Shown here: in pieces, positions 26,401-34,209 of the stretch
Position numbering within the stretch: the first letter of the stretch is position 1
How the letters are laid out: every line of letters starts with the position of its first letter
Assembly: GCA_017546505.1 (NCBI GenBank)
Contig: JAFYWV010000099.1
Location: 1 to 64,000 of the forward strand
DNA length: 64,000 nt
DNA from: Bacteroidaceae bacterium
GTDB taxonomy: Bacteria; Bacteroidota; Bacteroidia; Bacteroidales; Bacteroidaceae
Reading direction: 5' to 3'
The notes under the pieces: generated by a model
Told to the model about the DNA's origin: nothing
Databases searched by the model: none
Seen by the model: the letters and a program-made list of their open reading frames with translations, nothing else
Translations under genes and position numbers: made by a program

Positions 26401-27211
26401 ACAGGTGCAGAACAGGCCTGCCGAACAGAAAGAGCGGACACTGAGCGCCGAGGAGGAAGCTGCCTGTGCCTGGGAGCACGAGAAAGGTGTAATATACTTC
26501 AACAAAGGGAATTACAGGGATGCCGTAACCATATTTGCCGAGCTTGTGCAATATAAGTATCCGCCGGCAATGTATTACGTATCGCTATGCTACCGTGACG
26601 GCAAGGGTGTGAGCAAGAACCCCGAAGCATCAATGAAGTTCCTGCTGGAAGCAGCGAAACGCGGATATAACACTGCACAATTTGACCTTGCAGAGGCTCT
26701 TGAGCGTGGAGATATAATAGAACGCAACGACTCCCTTGCACATCATTGGTATGAAACGGCTGCTGCCAACGAAGAGCCGCGTGCACTGCTTGAGATGTCG
26801 CACCGCTACCGCGATGGCAGGATTGTGGAACAGGATAACGGAAAAAGCAAGACGCTGCTGAAACGCGCCGCCGAGCTGCAGGAGCCCACCGCCCTGTTTG
26901 AGTATGCCGAACTCCTGATTGCCGACGGCGAAGATGCCCGCCAATATATGGAGGCTGCGGCCGAGCTTGGCAATGAAAAGGCTATGATTTATATCTTTGA
27001 AAAACTTGACGCAGAAAAGAGTTACAAGGAGGCATATAAATATGCCAAAATGTTGTCCGAAGCAGGCAACCACGAGGGTACAAGACGTATGGCCGATTAT
27101 TACTATGAAGGAAAAGGTGTGTCGCGCGACAAACGACTTGCAAAAGACCTCTACTACGAAGCGGCAAGAGCCGGCAACAAAGTAGCGAAAGAGATATTAA
27201 GAAGTTTATAA
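23411..27211 (+). CDS. Secreted MG2-domain (macroglobulin-like) protein with Sel1 repeats
   Basis: 1266 residues from the ATG at 23411, chosen because it opens a signal peptide (MIKRAITYIIAILCSVATMA); the frame extends 14 codons upstream but without one. Residues ~35-140 carry the MG2-like segment common in large Bacteroidetes surface proteins (ERVYLHFDNTAYYLGETMWF, then YYEVRAYTRYMLNW). The middle is beta-rich and long, with an EIEINDKGEAVIELYNTNN region near residue 940. From ~1015 to the end are Sel1-like helical repeats (CYRDGKGVSKNPEASMKFL, YYYEGKGVSRDKRLAKDLY). MG2 proteins of this sort are thought to act at the envelope; Sel1 repeats bind proteins. I infer a periplasmic or surface scaffold. 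There is no thioester motif, so it is not a true alpha-2-macroglobulin. Confidence 0.85.
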   Translation: MIKRAITYIIAILCSVATMAQSHIDSIAYRAIQVGRVMQQERVYLHFDNTAYYLGETMWFKAYTTFGTNDRPSTLSKVLYVELVAPEGYVVETKKYKLDDDGTCHGEFELNPLLLSGYYEVRAYTRYMLNWGKDAVFTRVFPVFDKVNADNWDFKNMLDRRRGYNERGEWKSADLPDATLDFFPESGHLVEGIESKVAFELRGEEGNFGEEKITIFENEVKLLECTPVHEGKGVFCITPNHKSKYRAEVTITNSEGKARTHKFALPEVSKEGVVLSVTESGDNITITATNNLADEGELGIVILYRGAMGFFKKFASGNRTMSYTIAKQELPEGVNRVVLYNNEHTPLAERQFFVTHDTVAASDRETVKLHITANGYHTHNLSPKPGEKITLKVARDDGKPIPPTASLSLSASDAIGRQATSYSHNLYSYLLLGSELKGYIPNATQYFDSKNSKRKEQLDLLMLTHGWTSYNWHMLTRNKIENMQPIERGISLKGKFYQKQSSSEFGNYGSAKLTPQANNLTRVDIEGDSGRIEATTFRTDSTGGFMIEFDDFYGTRIASLRPQTTFKHSENISYQFALDRYYSPDFRLYDYWERHLGAAMTKSTADSLVKMNPFEYMLSSVDVVEKRKKDVNERPPHSEMRFNYLDEWEYAQDVTFLNDFNTYEDEIYQNIKDDALVYETPGTVDDKDAVLGERTIVHDIGQIITIADSERVMTKYLGNMRIGKEAFPITKKQEYDHTLTAADVVTSAMKRHNYNWAYWVQLMVVLGEYSPYTVPQPDKEYLRGLPDADKMTNFKEIVIRSDIKTREQFENRDTHWAPLSNMLDNKTAMQKFYLGFLSQMYLYAGNGIDGCPESHRFHSAIREAGGGGISYPMHPNYVACLIPYKEGERDRTIVPEFAATGSSLRYTSVQGYSESKEFYSPDYSRMQPRQDDYRRTLIWVPEIEINDKGEAVIELYNTNNCSNIVVDVAGRDGTSLYCNDDVTTTRINAKARQNKDTQVQNRPAEQKERTLSAEEEAACAWEHEKGVIYFNKGNYRDAVTIFAELVQYKYPPAMYYVSLCYRDGKGVSKNPEASMKFLLEAAKRGYNTAQFDLAEALERGDIIERNDSLAHHWYETAAANEEPRALLEMSHRYRDGRIVEQDNGKSKTLLKRAAELQEPTALFEYAELLIADGEDARQYMEAAAELGNEKAMIYIFEKLDAEKSYKEAYKYAKMLSEAGNHEGTRRMADYYYEGKGVSRDKRLAKDLYYEAARAGNKVAKEILRSL

Positions 27212-27287
27212 AACGGAGTTAATTCGTACAATAAACTTTGAAAGCCGATACATTTTTTGTTTCTTTGCAAACGCAAATAGTAAAAGG

Positions 27288-28493
27288 ATGGACAAAAGCA
27301 ACGACATACAGAAGAATGCCCTGCATTTAAGATGCGAACCTATAGAGTGTGTGAGAATAGGTTTCGTGGGGCTTGGCGTGCGCGCAAAGCGTGCCGTGCA
27401 CCGTATGATGCACATCGACGGATGTGAAGTTGTTGCTTTGTGCGACCTTGTAGACGAGAACATAAAAGAAGCTATAGACATCGTGACGGAGTATGGGTGC
27501 ACAACACCCGCGACATTCACCGGAAGGGACGGGTGGAAGCAGCTGTGCGAACAGCCCGATATTGACCTTATATATATTTGCACCGATTGGGCAAGCCACG
27601 CCGACATTGCTGTATATGCTATGCAAAAAGGCAAGCACGTTGCCACCGAGGTTCCCGCAGCAACAACCGTTGCCGATTGTTGGAGACTTGTCGACACCGC
27701 AGAGCAGACAAGACGCCATTGCATTATGTTGGAGAATTGTTGCTACGACGAGTTTGAGCTATGCACTATCAATATGGCAAAGCAGGGTGTTCTGGGTGAG
27801 ATAATACACGCCGAGGGCTCTTATCTGCACGACCTGCGCGAACGCATATCATCCAACGACAACGGCGAACGCAAATGGAGCAACTGGCAGGTAGAGTTTA
27901 TGAGCCGGCACAACGGAAATCCCTACCCCACACACGGCCTTGGCCCTATTGCACTTGCAATGGACATCAACCGTGGCGACAGGATGAAGAGCATTGTCTC
28001 GGTATCATCAATGCGCGTTGGCGACAGAGAGGGATTGAACGGTACAATGAACAGTTCGCTAATCACTACCGAAAAGGGAAAGACTATTCTTGTGCAGCAC
28101 TGCATCTCGTTGCCACGCCCCTACAGCCGTGCGTTCCTTGTGAGCGGAACAGAGGGGTTTGCACAGAAATATCCTGTACCAATGTATGCCTTTGCGCCGG
28201 ACAGCGAACAAGTGTTGACAGGTGGTGCCTGTGAGGAAATCACAGAAAAGTACAAGCACCCGTTTGTTGCCGAATATAAGGAGCGCGGTACAGAACTTTG
28301 TGGCCGCCGCTGGATTGACTATGCTATGGACTGCCGCCTGATACACTGCCTGCGCAATGGATTGCCATTGGATATGAATGTCTATGATGCTGCACTATGG
28401 AGTTGCCTTGTAGAGTTGACAGATACATCGGCAAACAATGGCGGGGCACCTGTTGAAATACCCGACTTCACCCGCGGCAAATGGAGAGGATAA
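27288..28493 (+). CDS. Gfo/Idh/MocA-family protein, probable GH109 alpha-N-acetylgalactosaminidase
   Basis: 401 residues. The N-terminal Rossmann fold (RIGFVGLGVRAKRAV) binds NAD(P). EVPAATTVADCW and especially HNGNPYPTHGLGPIALAMDI match the GH109 branch, which removes terminal alpha-GalNAc by an NAD-dependent, redox-type mechanism. No signal peptide is seen at the chosen start (GGATGG at 27288), so it may work inside the cell, although many GH109 proteins are exported. Its place after sialidases and hexosaminidase fits mucin O-glycan breakdown, whose core sugar is GalNAc. A plain sugar dehydrogenase cannot be excluded, but the THGLGP motif argues for GH109. A terminator follows at 28572. Confidence 0.82.
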   Translation: MDKSNDIQKNALHLRCEPIECVRIGFVGLGVRAKRAVHRMMHIDGCEVVALCDLVDENIKEAIDIVTEYGCTTPATFTGRDGWKQLCEQPDIDLIYICTDWASHADIAVYAMQKGKHVATEVPAATTVADCWRLVDTAEQTRRHCIMLENCCYDEFELCTINMAKQGVLGEIIHAEGSYLHDLRERISSNDNGERKWSNWQVEFMSRHNGNPYPTHGLGPIALAMDINRGDRMKSIVSVSSMRVGDREGLNGTMNSSLITTEKGKTILVQHCISLPRPYSRAFLVSGTEGFAQKYPVPMYAFAPDSEQVLTGGACEEITEKYKHPFVAEYKERGTELCGRRWIDYAMDCRLIHCLRNGLPLDMNVYDAALWSCLVELTDTSANNGGAPVEIPDFTRGKWRG

Positions 28494-28571
28494 ATCAAAT
28501 TCCGGCATTCACAAGCCAACCTCTCTTGTAAAAATCCGAACAAAAAAGGTTAACCGCAATAAATCAGCAAC

Positions 28572-28607
28572 AAAAAGTTATAAAAACCGTTCATTTTATA
28601 ACTTTTT
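28572..28607. terminator. Hairpin terminator after GH109-type gene
   Basis: AAAAAGTTATAAAA (28572-28585) pairs perfectly with TTTTATAACTTTTT (28594-28607), giving T-rich ends on both strands. Confidence 0.7.
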
Positions 28608-28639
28608 TCATCAATTATACATATTTTCACGGCAATCTC

Positions 28640-28670
28640 TTTGCAATATTGTTAAAAAGAAGTAATTTCG
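28640..28670 (+). promoter_or_regulatory. Promoter of the Ala/Lys repeat protein
   Basis: TTTG at 28640-28643, 19 bases, then TAATTTCG at 28663-28670: only one base off the Bacteroidetes TTTG-N19-TAnnTTTG consensus. It is 70 bases upstream of the ATG at 28740. Confidence 0.6.
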
Positions 28671-28739
28671 CGCTCCATTAAAAAAATAAACGTTTTTTAA
28701 CGTTTGAAGAATATACTTTTTAACAATATATAAATAATT

Positions 28740-29330
28740 ATGAAATTTAAATTTTTGATGTTCGCGTTGGTTGTTGCTATCGCCGCAACAGTTAATGCTC
28801 AGGATGCTACAGAGAAAGAAGTAAAGTGCGAGAAATGTGTAAATGCTGCTGCCGGTCCAAAGGCTGCTGTTAAGGGTGCCGGTGCAAAAGAGGCTGTTAA
28901 GCTCGCAGGTCCTAAGGCTGCAGGTCCAATGGCTGCAAAGAAAGAGGCTTGTGGCAAGGCTGCAAAGAGAGAGGCCGGTCCAAAAGAGGCTATAAAGCTC
29001 GCAGGTCCTAAGGCTGCAGGTGCAAGAGCTGCCGAGAAAGAGGCTTGTGGCAAGGCTGCAGGTGCAAAAGCTGCTCCAGGCAAGGCTGCTGTTAAGGGTG
29101 CCGGTGCTAAGGAGGCTATCAAGGTTGCAGGTGCTAAGGGCGCAGGTGCTAAGGCAGCTCCAGGTAAGGCTGCTGTGAAAGAGGCTGGCGCTAAGGGTGC
29201 AGGAAACAAGGCGCAGGCTAAGGCTGAGGCAAAGGCTGCAAAGGTTGCAGAGAAAGAGGCTAAGGCAACAGCTAAGAAGATTGAGAAGCAGAACAAGGCT
29301 GCTGAGAAAATGCGCGAAGCAAACAAGTAA
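28740..29330 (+). CDS. Exported Ala/Lys/Gly-rich repeat protein
   Basis: 196 residues: signal peptide MKFKFLMFALVVAIAATVNA, a short CxxC (CEKCVNAAA), then degenerate repeats of about 7-20 residues built from GAKEA, AGPKAAG, KEACGKAAG and APGKAAVK. It ends in a charged helix (AKKIEKQNKAAEKMREANK). Composition is mainly Ala, Lys and Gly, so the mature protein is strongly basic, like histone H1 or mycobacterial HupB tails, but it seems to be exported. Three Cys are kept at CxxC and in the two KEACGKAA units. No enzyme motif. It could bind nucleic acid, polyanionic glycans or the envelope. It has its own promoter and terminator. The long antisense frame is an artefact of the repeats. Confidence 0.8.
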   Translation: MKFKFLMFALVVAIAATVNAQDATEKEVKCEKCVNAAAGPKAAVKGAGAKEAVKLAGPKAAGPMAAKKEACGKAAKREAGPKEAIKLAGPKAAGARAAEKEACGKAAGAKAAPGKAAVKGAGAKEAIKVAGAKGAGAKAAPGKAAVKEAGAKGAGNKAQAKAEAKAAKVAEKEAKATAKKIEKQNKAAEKMREANK

Positions 29331-29345
29331 TTGTACTTTTAAAAT

Positions 29346-29386
29346 AAAAAATGACATCAACCCTTTTGCGGTTGATGTCATTTTTT
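29346..29386. terminator. Bidirectional terminator
   Basis: A-run plus ATGACATCAACC (29351-29362) pairs with GGTTGATGTCAT plus T-run (29370-29386) around a CTTTTGC loop. It serves the + strand repeat protein and the minus strand CotH-like gene. Confidence 0.9.
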
Positions 29387-29411
29387 ATTTATTGCAATCG
29401 GGAAAGGAGTA

Positions 29412-30819
29412 TCACCGAAAGGAAGAGTTTTCAATCTGTTCCAGCAAATAGGACAAGGTATATCTCTTCCCATTTACTATATATATTCCCGGGGCGGTTG
29501 GAATTCCGTCTATCTTTTGCCCCATAATATTGTATATACCATCGGAGATATCAATATCACCCGGCATTACATCAACACCCGGGCCTGCGACCGACGTATT
29601 GTCAAGATATTCAGACAATAAGGAATCAAGCCATTTATAATGTGCAATAAAAAACTTTTTAGAGCACTCCACCTCTTTTTCCCAACTTCCTAAAGGATGT
29701 GTTGCAAGTGCTATCGGCTTATCCAATATATCCCATCGTTTAAAGTTTTCTGCCTGGGATTTCCTCAACGAATCAGACAATATATCATAATAGGAGATTA
29801 TCTCAGAGTATATCTGTTCGCCATATTTGGCGTGAACCAAGGCAACCCGACCCATAAAAACGTCATCCTTGCATATCTGCTCAAAATATAATTTATTTTC
29901 AAGATAGTGAGTTGGGTACATACGATTACCGGCGTTTGCCAAACACCATTCGAAATCCCACAAAGGCCCCATTTTCAGTTTTGTATCTTCGGTATCATCG
30001 TTCTTCAGATAGTATCTGTTACATTCATCCATCTGCAGGAGGTTCTTGTGATAGTACCATTTGGCAAAGGATTCCTCATCTATGAGATTTGTATAGGCGC
30101 GCGACACGGCAAAATCACTTGAATAAAGGACAGACTCAAACCTATTCATAAAATCTTGCATCATTGAAATTACTTTCAAGCATCTCGTCATCATCGGGGT
30201 ATTTGAAACTGAAAAACCAATTGTTGTAATCGGTGGAAAAATAATTAAGGGAACTTTTATAATCAAAATCAAATTCTATGAGGAAACCACTGGCATCAAC
30301 ATCGACCCTTGATTTTCCCCGCCTTACATCCTCGGCCAATTGATAATTGCCAAGGTACTCTCCGTTAATGACAAGCTCAATAAATTCGCTATCGGGAACC
30401 CAACCGTTATCAAGTATAGTACCAATCTTGAAACCTATAGCGGTATTCATCAATGAGCGATCGGTGTAATTAGCCAAAAGCACGAATGACTTATCTTTAC
30501 TCATTCCCAGAAGTGGAGATATCCTTCTATTGAATTTTATTTTGTATGGTTTCTTGGGGTAATTGGATGTTGCGTTGCCCCTTACTCTGATTTCAATTTC
30601 GGTTTCGGGCAACAGTTGTATTTCATTATGGATTATCTTGATTGAAGCAGGCAGATAATGCTCTTTAGAAGAAATGACAGCCCCATCCTTTGTGGTTATA
30701 TGACAGACCGGCAACCCTGTACCTACATAATCATAATCCTGGGCAAACAAATCTGCTCCAAACAATAATGCAGGCAAGAAAATAGAAAGTATTTTCAGAG
30801 TTACCGTAATTTTTGACAT
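29412..30819 (-). pseudogene. CotH-kinase-like secreted protein, frameshifted
   Basis: Two overlapping frames together make one CotH-family protein. The first (start ATG at 30819, MSKITVTLKILSIFLPALLF signal peptide) runs through EIRVRGNATSNYPKKPYKIK, GEYLGNYQLAEDVRRG and FSFKYPDDDEM and stops at 30142. The second resumes at about 30165 with MMQDFMNRFESVLYSSDF, KLKMGPLWDFEWCLAN, and ends YNIMGQKIDG...GIYIVNGKRY plus 15 extra residues. One extra base or two lost bases near 30160-30170 (CATTGAAATT) would explain the break. CotH proteins resemble atypical protein kinases and are often surface-exposed in Bacteroidetes. It is last in the recJ-recQ-cstA run, 23 bases after cstA. It may be a true pseudogene, a programmed shift or an assembly error. 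Confidence 0.75.
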
Positions 30820-30842
30820 CAAGATAAATCCTTTACAAAATA

Positions 30843-32300
30843 TCAATATCTACGCATCCTGATGCACGCTGCCACTGCTATAACCACAGTAAGCACACCA
30901 CCAAAGAGATAAGCCAAAATGCGATTTTCCATACCGAACATCATTGGCGAAACAAAAATATATGAGGAGCAGACGTATGTCATTATCAACGCCGGCACAA
31001 AGCCTATGATAACCGGTTTTTTAATGCGGAAAAGATACACTGTAATGCACCACAGGGTGAGCACAGCCAGTGTCTGGTTGCACCACGCAAAGTAGCTCCA
31101 AATTGTCTGGAACGGCAAGGCGAAGATAATGAAAAGCGCCACTACAAACAATGGCAGCGACACAAGGACCCTCTTCATCAGGTTCTTCTGCGAGATGCCG
31201 AACATATCCGAGACAATGAGCCTTGCGCAACGGAATGCCGTGTCGCCCGAAGTGACAGCACACCCCACCACGCCAACAAGAACGCAAGCTGCCACCGCCG
31301 AGCCAAGTGTTGTTTCTGTTATAATATCGACCATTTTTGCTGCACTGCCACCATACTCGGCAATGGCAGCGTTGAGTCCCTCTACTCCACCCCAGAATGC
31401 CATACCAATGGCAGCCCAGATGAGCGCAATGATACTCTCGGCTATCATAGCGCCATAAAAAATGCTGCGCGCCTGTTTCTCGTTAGTCATACAGCGTGCC
31501 ATCATTGGCGATTGAGTAGCGTGGAAACCCGACAATGCACCACAGGCAATGGTGGTAAAGAGCATCGGTACAATGGGAAATCTCTGCGGTTCGGCAATGC
31601 AGTTGTCGAGTGAGGTAAGCTCCGGTATCGGATAGACAGCGCTCTTTGTCAACAGTATAAAGAGAATGCTCAATGCCATAACAAGCAGTGCAATACCGAA
31701 CAACGGATAGAAACGGCCTATTATCTTGTCAATGGGCAACAGTGTGGCAAGTATGTAATAAATCAATATGACACCAAGCACGACAAACAGCTCCCACGTT
31801 GTTGTACCAAAAGCTGTGACCTCGAGCGCCGGCAGCGATATATTCGACGCAATGAGCTCAGCCGGCTGAGACATAAACACAGCACCCACAAGCACCATAA
31901 GCAGGAAAGAGAATATGCGCATAAACCGCTTTGTGCCGTTGCCAAGATACTTGCCTATGATTTCGGGCAGGCTCAGACCGTTATTCTTCAACGAAATGAC
32001 ACCTGCGACAAAATCGTGCATAGCACCCATAAATATGCCACCAAGCGTAATCCACAGGAACGCAACAGGGCCATAGGCCGCACCAAGCAGAGCACCGAAG
32101 ATTGGGCCAAGGCCGGCAATGTTGAGCAATTGGATTAAAAAGACCTTCCAACGTGGCAGGGGAAGGTAATCCACGCCATCGTACATTGTCTGCGATGGTA
32201 CGGTATTGCCGGGATTTATGCCACATACTTTTTCAAGGTATTTACCGTATGTAAAATAGGAAGCCACAAGTGCCGCAAGGCATACAAGGAATGTTATCAT
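30843..32300 (-). CDS. cstA: Carbon starvation protein A (CstA-type transporter)
   Basis: 485 residues with about 13-14 predicted membrane segments and CstA-family hallmarks: an N-terminal ASYFTYGKYLEKV, LLNIAGLGPIFGALLGA, GAMHDFVAG, CGALSGFHATQSPMMARCM and VGCAVTSGDTAFRCAR. It is the shorter CstA form usual in Bacteroidetes. The family takes up pyruvate and/or peptides across the inner membrane, driven by an ion gradient, in carbon-limited cells. It lies seven bases after recQ on the same strand, so it is likely co-transcribed with recJ-recQ, an odd partnership. The peptidases and L-serine dehydratase elsewhere in the window would fit peptide or pyruvate use. Confidence 0.95.
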   Translation of the reverse strand: MITFLVCLAALVASYFTYGKYLEKVCGINPGNTVPSQTMYDGVDYLPLPRWKVFLIQLLNIAGLGPIFGALLGAAYGPVAFLWITLGGIFMGAMHDFVAGVISLKNNGLSLPEIIGKYLGNGTKRFMRIFSFLLMVLVGAVFMSQPAELIASNISLPALEVTAFGTTTWELFVVLGVILIYYILATLLPIDKIIGRFYPLFGIALLVMALSILFILLTKSAVYPIPELTSLDNCIAEPQRFPIVPMLFTTIACGALSGFHATQSPMMARCMTNEKQARSIFYGAMIAESIIALIWAAIGMAFWGGVEGLNAAIAEYGGSAAKMVDIITETTLGSAVAACVLVGVVGCAVTSGDTAFRCARLIVSDMFGISQKNLMKRVLVSLPLFVVALFIIFALPFQTIWSYFAWCNQTLAVLTLWCITVYLFRIKKPVIIGFVPALIMTYVCSSYIFVSPMMFGMENRILAYLFGGVLTVVIAVAACIRMRRY

Positions 32301-32307
32301 AGTTGTA

Positions 32308-34209
32308 TCATTTATTCAGTTTTATTTTATCACCATCGATGGTTATCTTCTCTTCGTCACACAATTCGCGCAACAGGGATTTCATCTCGGCGCGGGTGAG
32401 CCCCAAAGCATCGAGTTCGCCAAGTGAATGCATCCCGCCATCGGCAAGTATGCGCATAATACCCTCTTGTGGCACTGACTGTTCTACTGCTGCGTCACGA
32501 GCACGTTCATTCACACAGACATCACAACAGCCACAAGCCGTTGAGTTTTTCTCACCAAAATACTCGAGCAACACCTTGCTACGACATTTGTCGTTGCCTG
32601 TGGCATACGCAATGACAGCATTCAGCCTGTCACCGAAGATTGCTCTACGCTCGTCGTACACAGCACGCTCAAAACGTAAATCGCTACCAAGGACACGATG
32701 ACGTGTAAAGGTTATTATCGGACACTTTTTTGAAGGTGCATACTGCACAAGACGCTTGCTGTGAAGCGACACAAGTATTTCATACATTCGGTGACGCGAG
32801 AGCTTTGTCACGCGCGAGAGGTAACGTTCGTCAATGAAGGCAAAGTCGCTGAACAAACCGCTATAATTGCGCAATATTGCATTTATCAGCAGTTCATAGT
32901 CGGCCGGAAGCCCTTTGAAACGATAGAGAGCATCCTTGTCGACAACGAAGCGAACACGCGAAGCATACTCCATCTCCTCGACATACTCGATGTACCCCAT
33001 ACGGGTGAGCAAGCGCAGGGCACTGTCGGTCTGCAACGTGGGACGGTGATACTTCTTGCAGAAGTCGCCCAAAGAGAACTCGAACGTGCAGTCGAGCCCA
33101 TCGCCCAACGCCATATTATAGTAGTAGCATATCTCGTCATAGACCTCGCGAATGAAATCCTGTGGCGGATAGTTGTCGGAGAGGCGGCGCGAGACTATCT
33201 GCTTGTCGATTCGACTGAAGAGCGTAACAGCGTAGGCCTTTTCGCCGTCACGACCGGCACGGCCGGCCTCTTGAAAATAGGCCTCGATGGAGCTTGGGAG
33301 GTCAATATGCACCACCAGGCGGACATCGGGTTTGTCTATTCCCATTCCGAAGGCATTGGTTGAGACCATCACACGAGACTTTCCACTCTTCCACGCCTCT
33401 TCCTTGGCGTCCTTGCTCTCGGGCGAGAGCCCGGCGTGATAGTATTCGGCAGTTACACCATTGGCTGTGAGGAATTCACATACCTCTTTTGTTTTCTTGC
33501 GGTTGAGTGTGTAGACGATTGCCGAACCCGGAACACGCTGCAGGATGTGCAACAGTTCGGCCGGCTTATTCTCGGTGTTACGCACAACGTATGCAAGATT
33601 CTTGCGCCCGAAACTCATACGGTAGCAGTTCTTCTCACGGAAACGGAGCTGTTGCTGTATGTCATCGACGACCTCGGGGGTGGCGGTTGCCGTCAGCGCA
33701 AGCAAGGGTGCATTGGGAAAGAGGTCGCGCAACTCACTTATGCGCCTGTAGGCAGGGCGGAAGTCGTGCCCCCATTGTGAGATGCAGTGCGCCTCGTCGA
33801 CAGTTATGAGCTGCACATTGACGCGTTTTATCTTTTTGAGAAAAAGTTCCGAGCCAATGCGTTCGGGTGATATATAAAGGAATTTATAATCGCCAAAGAT
33901 GCAATTCTCGAGCGCGGTGACAACCTCACTCGTCTTCATTCCGGTGTGTATGGACAGGGCTTTTATGCCACGGCTGCGCAGGTTGGCAACCTGGTCTTTC
34001 ATAAGGGCAATGAGCGGTGTGACCACAATACACAAACCATCACCGGCAAGTGTGGGCACTTGAAAGGTTATACTCTTGCCACCACCGGTGGGCATAAGGC
34101 CGAGGGTATCCTGCCCACGGCCTATGCTTTCGATTATATCGCGCTGTATGCCGCGAAAATCGTCATACCCCCAATACGTCTTGAGTATCTCGCGATATTT
34201 CATCAGCAA
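32308..34209 (-). CDS. recQ: ATP-dependent DNA helicase RecQ
   Basis: 633 residues. Superfamily-2 helicase motifs are clear: FRGIQRDII (motif 0), LMPTGGGKSITFQVP (Walker A), VDEAHCISQWGHDFRP (Walker B DEAH plus the RecQ aromatic loop), LTATATPEV, and QEAGRAGRDGE (motif VI). The RecQ C-terminal zinc site shows as CGCCDVC with an upstream Cys, followed by a winged helix. A canonical HRDC domain is not obvious; a short C-terminal module (GEKITIDGDKIKLNK) ends the protein. RecQ unwinds DNA 3' to 5' and works with RecJ in end resection and fork repair. It abuts recJ with no gap (34209/34210), so the two are surely one operon. ATG at 34203 is an alternative start. Confidence 0.96.
   Translation of the reverse strand: MLMKYREILKTYWGYDDFRGIQRDIIESIGRGQDTLGLMPTGGGKSITFQVPTLAGDGLCIVVTPLIALMKDQVANLRSRGIKALSIHTGMKTSEVVTALENCIFGDYKFLYISPERIGSELFLKKIKRVNVQLITVDEAHCISQWGHDFRPAYRRISELRDLFPNAPLLALTATATPEVVDDIQQQLRFREKNCYRMSFGRKNLAYVVRNTENKPAELLHILQRVPGSAIVYTLNRKKTKEVCEFLTANGVTAEYYHAGLSPESKDAKEEAWKSGKSRVMVSTNAFGMGIDKPDVRLVVHIDLPSSIEAYFQEAGRAGRDGEKAYAVTLFSRIDKQIVSRRLSDNYPPQDFIREVYDEICYYYNMALGDGLDCTFEFSLGDFCKKYHRPTLQTDSALRLLTRMGYIEYVEEMEYASRVRFVVDKDALYRFKGLPADYELLINAILRNYSGLFSDFAFIDERYLSRVTKLSRHRMYEILVSLHSKRLVQYAPSKKCPIITFTRHRVLGSDLRFERAVYDERRAIFGDRLNAVIAYATGNDKCRSKVLLEYFGEKNSTACGCCDVCVNERARDAAVEQSVPQEGIMRILADGGMHSLGELDALGLTRAEMKSLLRELCDEEKITIDGDKIKLNK

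Noticed and set aside
23411..27211. True alpha-2-macroglobulin
   Set aside because: No thioester GCGEQ-type motif and too short; only an MG2-like part is seen.
28611..29381. 256-codon minus-strand frame rich in Ser, Cys and Leu
   Set aside because: Mirror of the Ala/Lys repeats on the other strand and reads through the terminator.
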